From TMP-86 sp044226865 (GTDB taxonomy: Bacteria; Pseudomonadota; Gammaproteobacteria; Steroidobacterales; Steroidobacteraceae): DNA of 64,000 bases. Position numbers and translations under genes: made by a program. Location: positions 62,001-126,000 of the forward strand of contig JBGAGE010000006.1 of the NCBI GenBank assembly GCA_044226865.1, given 5' to 3'. How positions within the stretch are numbered: position 1 is the stretch's first letter; every line of letters starts with the position of its first letter. This document shows positions 63,375-64,000 of the stretch, piece after piece. Under the pieces are notes generated by a model. That model was not told the DNA's origin, searched no databases, and saw only the letters and a program-made list of their open reading frames with translations.

Positions 63375-64000
63375 ATGCATACTGAGGAAGACAAGGCAAA
63401 GGCGCGAGAAAGAGCCCGCGAATCATATTACGCAGACAAAGAGCGATATCTTGCTCGTGGACGCGCCTGGAGAGCGGCAAACAAGGAAAAGGTGAAGGCT
63501 ATTAATGCGGCCTACCATGCTGCGAATCGCGAACGCGAGAACGCTAGGTCAAGGGCCTGGAAAGAAGCAAACCGTGACGAAATGAATGCGCGACGTCGAG
63601 CTGCCTATGCGGCGAACATTGGGCAGGAGCGTGCCTACGCCCGACGTAAGAAAAGTACAAGATATGCGCAGGACCCGCAAAAATTCCGGAACCTAGCTCG
63701 TATTGATAGAGCAAAGCCCGGTGCCAAACAGCGTCACAACACAATCTCCAAATTGTGGGCGGAGCGCAATCCCGACCGAAGAAAGGCAACGGCGCGGAGG
63801 TGGTATCAGCGTCATTTGGAGCATGCGCGCCTCCAGCTTGCGATAGCGCAGGCAACCAGACGACGCCGATATGTATCCTGGGCAGACGTGGAAGCTATTG
63901 CGTCGATGTACGCTGAGGCTGCGCTGCTGAGTCGAACTACAGGGCGTAGCCACGTTGTAGATCACATAATTCCGCTAAAGGGACGTAACGTGTCAGGCCT
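63375..64000 (+). CDS. HNH endonuclease with basic coiled N-terminus (3' end outside window)
   Basis: The frame from ATG 63375 is open to the window end (208 codons); ATG 63345 is in frame upstream. The first 150 residues are Arg/Lys/Ala/Tyr-rich with a repeated pattern (RGRAWRAANKEKVKAINAAY, RSRAWKEANRDEMNARRRAA, YAANIGQERAYARRK), a helical DNA-binding arm. The C-terminal part reads RSHVVDHIIPLKGRNVSGL, the HNH active site as in phage-type HNH enzymes (VDHIIPL.G..VSGLHV). The end of the domain lies beyond the window. It is divergent from hxsA. Confidence 0.85.
   Translation, partial: MHTEEDKAKARERARESYYADKERYLARGRAWRAANKEKVKAINAAYHAANRERENARSRAWKEANRDEMNARRRAAYAANIGQERAYARRKKSTRYAQDPQKFRNLARIDRAKPGAKQRHNTISKLWAERNPDRRKATARRWYQRHLEHARLQLAIAQATRRRRYVSWADVEAIASMYAEAALLSRTTGRSHVVDHIIPLKGRNVSG

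Overview
The window looks like a G+C-rich gammaproteobacterial chromosome. Support comes from the asmA-mutY-yggX order, NarL/UhpB-type two-component pairs, ECF sigma factors, TonB receptors and a secreted DUF1592/DUF1552 operon. That last operon is common in Steroidobacter-like bacteria, but the family assignment is an inference; no rRNA or tRNA gene is present to settle it. Both ends of the window (about 1-2.9 kb and about 55.3-64 kb) are visibly richer in A+T than the middle and read as accessory DNA.

Layout. 1-2.9 kb: the end of an IVGTS-repeat protein facing two DUF6502-like genes, with a palindromic operator. 2.9-17.7 kb: core-type genes (base-excision glycosylase, pilin-like protein, two-component pair, ECF sigma operon, response regulator-GGDEF, a 1307-residue hybrid kinase, AsmA, MutY, YggX). 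17.8-20.2 kb: a minus-strand operon of six reading frames linked mostly by ATGA overlaps, two of them reduced to stubs. 20.4-24.3 kb: two exported unknowns, a GFA protein, and an ECF41-type sigma factor with its target AhpD-like gene, each behind a matching TGTCACA/CGTC promoter. 24.6-34.2 kb: a repeat lipoprotein, a kinase with two regulators, a TonB receptor and a CocE-type hydrolase. 34.4-49.2 kb: mixed metabolic genes interrupted by many broken ones (ORF6N, TonB receptor tail, winged-helix start, MarR, agmatine deiminase, ParE toxin). 49.3-55 kb: a four-gene export operon (DUF1592, DUF1552, COG4315-type, unknown).

55.3-64 kb is an island. A MazG-like pyrophosphohydrolase is coupled to two nuclease-DUF2075 helicases, which looks like a defence module. 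Next is a complete His-Xaa-Ser (HXS) radical-SAM peptide cluster hxsA-D-B-C whose precursor ends in eight HxS units. Last is an HNH endonuclease gene running off the window. The island and a dispersed palindrome, TTTCCGCGGAAACG (six copies, in genes and between them), are the most interesting items.

The window carries many decayed genes. Several keep their start, their stop or their overlap with neighbours and have lost the middle, which suggests internal deletion inside operons.
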